From an uncultured Agathobacter sp. (lineage in GTDB: Bacteria > Bacillota > Clostridia > Lachnospirales > Lachnospiraceae), in the NCBI GenBank assembly GCA_934359755.1, contig CAKRLV010000002.1:1-64000 (forward strand): a DNA stretch of 64,000 nt, written 5' to 3'. A program made the position numbers and the translations under genes. Shown here one piece after another: positions 60,959 to 64,000 of the stretch. Positions within the stretch are counted from its first letter, which is position 1. Each line of letters starts with the position of its first letter. The notes below the pieces were generated by a model, which saw only the letters and a list, made by a program, of their open reading frames with translations, did not search any database and was not told where the DNA came from.

Positions 60959-62743
60959 TTAACCTCTCATGTTCTCCATATATCGTACTGCCAGTGCAGT
61001 ATATATCAATTCCGTCTTTTCAAATGAACTTAGTTTATCTGCCGGCGTCTCAAGCTTCTGTATAAGCTGCTTCGGCTTCCAGAAATCTCCACTCACGCAT
61101 AACTCAAACGATTTCTTAAGCTTTGGAACAATCGTGTTCCAATTTTTCTCTATATAATCACTTCCGCCAACTCCTTGACGTCCTCTGTGAAATTCATCCT
61201 GCGCAATAGACTCTGGAATTAAATCTTTCATATAATCTCTGACAAGCCTTCTTGCCCTTCCCTCTCTGACAAATACCTTAAGTGGCAATGACAATACCAA
61301 TTCTATCAGTCTAGGATCTCTTGTCGGATCTCTGTGAATCACTCCCGTCTCAAGAGAAAGTGCCACCTCCATCTCACTTATCTGGCGAAGTGCCGGCTTA
61401 TCATACATATATTTTTTTATGAAGCTAAAATCAGACTCTTGGTCACAGTGCAATATCAATTCCTTAAGTATCTTTAATCGGCTGTTCTTATATCTCAAAG
61501 AATATGCCTTTAATTCTTTATACAAATCTATGTACTTTTCTTTCAGCCATAAAGTAGTAAATAATACTTCAAAATCGCCAAATGAAATAGTTATATTGCC
61601 ATATTGCCCTGAAAGTAAAATTCCACACCCCTTGTCTGCAGTCCTCTTATAAGCCTCATACATCCATGGAATATTAGTAACAGTTTTGTACAGGATTCCA
61701 AGTTCTGACATTATCTGCTCGTTAACACTTACAATATCCTCCTCTCCTGTGTATATATAATCAGGTTCAATATTGTCATGTCTTTTGCATAATTCCTTAA
61801 TATAGTAAGTCTCGTTGCATACCCCATACTGATAATTGTCAATCTCTTCTGAGTAGCCTTTCGGTACCGAAGTAAATGAATAAAGTTTCCTTCCTTGTGC
61901 CTTAAGATATGGTGCTGCAAATGCTGCCACAGAATTAGAATCTAGTCCTCCACTTAGAAGAATCCCTGTATCAGCGCCATCCCTTATGACATCCTCCACA
62001 CATTTTTGGAATGTATCAAGTACAAGTTCTTTATAATCCTCATAGCTGTCAAGCTTTATTTCCTTAGCACTGCATAATGGATTCCAATAGGTTATCTTAA
62101 TATTTTTATGGTATGCCAGCCTGACATATTCTCCTGGCTCCACTCTTTTAATCTGGGCTATCGGTGTGTTCACTGCATCCAATGTAACCCGAAGATCATG
62201 TGTATCAATAAACTGCGAAAACCATTCCGGACTATAGTCACAGAATTTAATATATCTTACTGCTTTCACAATAGGCTTATATAAAGTTGAAAAAATAATA
62301 AAATCCTCATAATTATAATAATATACTGATCGATTACCTACCATGTCAGCCGCTAGAATACATTCATTGCTTACCAGATCATATTTTGCAAAAGCATATG
62401 CCCCCCGCATACTTCTTAATGCATCATTCAAATCGAGCTGCACAAGGTCAAACATGATTTCTCCGTCCGGCTTGTCTTTATCCTCTTTAGAATTAATCAA
62501 TTCATCCCTATTATCAAGAATTACATCAGCTACCATCGTTGTAAAATTTACCTTATATGGAAATTTCTCAATTTTAGATTCATTATTTACAAACTGAACT
62601 CCACATGCCATATAACTATTGATTCCAGTACATTCCTGTATTGTATCTATTTTCTTGGTAAGATACTCTTCCTTGATTATCTCTACTAGTTCTTGTTTGA
62701 TTTTCTTTCCACTAGTATCTATTATTCCCCAGATTGCTGACAT
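60959..62743 (-). CDS. Asparagine-synthetase-like lasso cyclase (C protein)
   Basis: The 594-residue protein has an N-terminal Ntn-amidotransferase-like domain opening MSAIWGIIDTSGKK, where the catalytic Cys2 of asparagine synthetase is replaced by Ser, so glutamine is not hydrolysed. The synthetase half has the PP-loop GILLSGGLDSNSVAA at 260-274 and a late DEFHRGRQGVGGSDYIEKN region. In lasso pathways this enzyme adenylates an Asp or Glu side chain and couples it to the core N-terminus. The stop of the membrane gene upstream overlaps this ATG (TAATG), with AAAGGAGAAG before it. Confidence 0.9.
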   Translation of the reverse strand: MSAIWGIIDTSGKKIKQELVEIIKEEYLTKKIDTIQECTGINSYMACGVQFVNNESKIEKFPYKVNFTTMVADVILDNRDELINSKEDKDKPDGEIMFDLVQLDLNDALRSMRGAYAFAKYDLVSNECILAADMVGNRSVYYYNYEDFIIFSTLYKPIVKAVRYIKFCDYSPEWFSQFIDTHDLRVTLDAVNTPIAQIKRVEPGEYVRLAYHKNIKITYWNPLCSAKEIKLDSYEDYKELVLDTFQKCVEDVIRDGADTGILLSGGLDSNSVAAFAAPYLKAQGRKLYSFTSVPKGYSEEIDNYQYGVCNETYYIKELCKRHDNIEPDYIYTGEEDIVSVNEQIMSELGILYKTVTNIPWMYEAYKRTADKGCGILLSGQYGNITISFGDFEVLFTTLWLKEKYIDLYKELKAYSLRYKNSRLKILKELILHCDQESDFSFIKKYMYDKPALRQISEMEVALSLETGVIHRDPTRDPRLIELVLSLPLKVFVREGRARRLVRDYMKDLIPESIAQDEFHRGRQGVGGSDYIEKNWNTIVPKLKKSFELCVSGDFWKPKQLIQKLETPADKLSSFEKTELIYTALAVRYMENMRG

Positions 62744-63234
62744 TACTTCTTCTCCTTTTCCAAATCAAGCACCGTTCTTATAAGTCCTAATGCACAGATA
62801 AGTGCCACGCCTATCTTAATTCCATAACAAATCTTATAATGAGTTGCAACCATCCTGCAAAAATAAATATTAATATACAATGCAAACGCAAATATCGCAG
62901 CTATCACAAGCAAATTAATCGTCCTGTTTGAAATCATATCTATGACAACATACTCTGCAAATGCAATTCCGCCTGCATAAAGAATGCTTCCGATTCCCTT
63001 GCCTGCATGTGCATCCACGTAAATCTGCTGTGTTATATTTGAACTTATAACAAAAATAATTGCACCAAGCACTACAAGACTTATGCACATTATAAATCTA
63101 TTTATTTTCTTTCCAGATAAAACTTTAATACCCATAACTATAATAAAAGCTATAGTTCCTGATAGTACTGCATATATATCATACATATGCGAATTTGAAT
63201 ATTTCGTAATTCCTCTCATAATTAAATCTAACAT
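62743..63234 (-). CDS. Five-helix membrane protein of the cluster, family unknown
   Basis: The 163-residue protein has five hydrophobic segments (about 20-38, 48-65, 81-98, 104-122, 138-154) and a short charged C-terminal tail (DLEKEKK). I know no family match. It overlaps both neighbours (HprK-like gene 2 and the cyclase), so it is translationally coupled to them and surely part of the cluster. Possible jobs are immunity, a membrane anchor for the maturation complex, or export; there is no direct evidence for any of these. Confidence 0.8.
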   Translation of the reverse strand: MLDLIMRGITKYSNSHMYDIYAVLSGTIAFIIVMGIKVLSGKKINRFIMCISLVVLGAIIFVISSNITQQIYVDAHAGKGIGSILYAGGIAFAEYVVIDMISNRTINLLVIAAIFAFALYINIYFCRMVATHYKICYGIKIGVALICALGLIRTVLDLEKEKK

Positions 63235-64000
63235 ATCTTTTCTTCTTTCATATTAAACTGTCTTAATTTCTGTTCTATTAATTCAAGCTGCATCTGCGCA
63301 GTATTCTGCCCATAAGGTCTTGTAACAACAAGGATTCTTATCTTGCTTGCCACATCTAAGCACAGCTTTATCACCTGCGGATTATTCTCTTTAAAAAGGA
63401 TTGCTCTTCGTAAAAAAAGATTATCAACTATATATTGTAGCTTCTCAAATCCCACCGCCTCTTCAATAGTAACCTGACATTCCTCATCTCCTACTAAAAT
63501 CACAATAAGCGTAGCAACTGCCGCCCCTTGTGTACTATATTTTCCATCCCATTTCACAAGGTACTTATCCTTATCCTCATCTATATAAATCAAATCATCT
63601 GTATTCAGATTCCGCCTGTCAACCACATCCCGACACAATTTCTGATATGGAAAACACGGATATGCCATAACAGGACTTCCTTCACCATCCACAAGTGTGA
63701 TATCATCCGCCATAAACTCATATCCAGCCGACAGAAACTGTGAAGTCAGTGTTGATTTGCCTGCACCGCTGACGCCTGATATGATAAACGCCTGCTCGTC
63801 CCTCCTGATGCAGCTGCCATGTATTGCCAGTTTATTCTGCTGCAAAAAGAGCATAGACAAACCATATCCCAAAATATATGTACGCAGATACTGCTCATTG
63901 ATATCCTGATATGGCTCGTAATATATGTATTTACCGTCTCTTACTACACATCTCAGAGTCTTATTATGAAACCAGCTCTCGTCTGTTCCAACCAGAGTAT
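63228..64000 (-). CDS. HprK-like kinase 2 of the cluster (5' end beyond window)
   Basis: The frame is open from the right edge to the stop at 63228, giving at least 257 codons. Upstream of the internal ATG at 63872 the reading continues TLVGTDESWFHNKTLRCVV and YEPYQDINEQYLRTYILG, so the true start lies beyond 64000. The kinase domain parallels the first one: LAIHGSCIRRDEQAFIISG, Walker A GVSGAGKST, YEFMADDITLV and AYPCFPYQKLCRD. It is a paralogue, not a copy. Overlaps the membrane gene by 7 bases. Confidence 0.85.
   Translation of the reverse strand, partial: TLVGTDESWFHNKTLRCVVRDGKYIYYEPYQDINEQYLRTYILGYGLSMLFLQQNKLAIHGSCIRRDEQAFIISGVSGAGKSTLTSQFLSAGYEFMADDITLVDGEGSPVMAYPCFPYQKLCRDVVDRRNLNTDDLIYIDEDKDKYLVKWDGKYSTQGAAVATLIVILVGDEECQVTIEEAVGFEKLQYIVDNLFLRRAILFKENNPQVIKLCLDVASKIRILVVTRPYGQNTAQMQLELIEQKLRQFNMKEEKIC

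Noticed and set aside
1..64000. Insertion sequences, prophage, integrase or rRNA genes
   Set aside because: None was found; the only mobile-like signs are short repeats and one gene remnant.

Overview
The window is a low-GC, gene-dense stretch of a chromosome from a spore-forming member of the Clostridia. Gene content and small-gene families point to Lachnospiraceae; this is inferred from gene content, not from a marker phylogeny. Supporting genes are the complete spoIIIA operon (AA to AH), spoIVB, sigG, ribonuclease Y, paired GlgC/GlgD, a recA promoter with a Gram-positive LexA box, and a CD1871A-type small CXXC protein.

Layout. 1-2.1 kb: three genes on the plus strand (small CXXC protein, membrane polyferredoxin, TlpA-like lipoprotein) that look like an extracytoplasmic thiol-redox module. 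2.1-6.2 kb: a small lipoprotein, a possible CpcT/CpeT-like protein, a secreted transglutaminase-fold protein, an ArsB/SLC13-type permease and the remnant of an AAA ATPase. 6.25-16.9 kb: a minus-strand surface-polysaccharide locus (flippase, pyruvyl transferase, polymerase, four glycosyltransferases, ATP-grasp enzyme, PglC-like phosphosugar transferase, PglE-like aminotransferase), much of it visibly AT-richer than its surroundings. 17-19 kb: a queuosine operon (queC, precursor transporter, queF) behind a structured leader with its own promoter and an intrinsic terminator. 19-29 kb: the conserved housekeeping block spoIVB-recN-argR-nadK-tlyA-dxs-ispA-xseB-xseA-nusB-asp23. 29-31.4 kb: glgC-glgD. 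31.6-31.95 kb: a candidate type I toxin-antitoxin pair. 32-41 kb: metA, ligA, a RluF-like synthase, an SH3 membrane protein, tRNA-Arg(CCG), a CheY protein, aroD, a DAHP synthase and a NUDIX enzyme, with several short tandem-repeat arrays between genes. 41.5-47 kb: rny, recX, recA, trxA, prfC. 47-51.5 kb: spoIIIAA-AH. 51.6-54.3 kb: argS and divergent sigG. 54.4-57.5 kb: a phosphoglycosyl transferase and a two-component system.

The most unusual part is 57.5-64 kb, a minus-strand RiPP cluster of the lasso-peptide type: a PqqD-like recognition protein (B1), an ABC exporter, a 59-residue precursor with a paeninodin-like leader, two HprK-like kinases, an asparagine-synthetase-like cyclase lacking the N-terminal catalytic Cys, and an unrecognised membrane protein. 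The leader peptidase (B2) is not in the window and the second kinase runs off the right edge, so the cluster continues beyond 64000. The predicted core (about 40 residues, first acidic residue at position 10, no C-terminal Ser) does not fit standard lasso peptides. That mismatch, the doubled kinase, the candidate queuosine riboswitch and the type I toxin locus are the main points to follow up.
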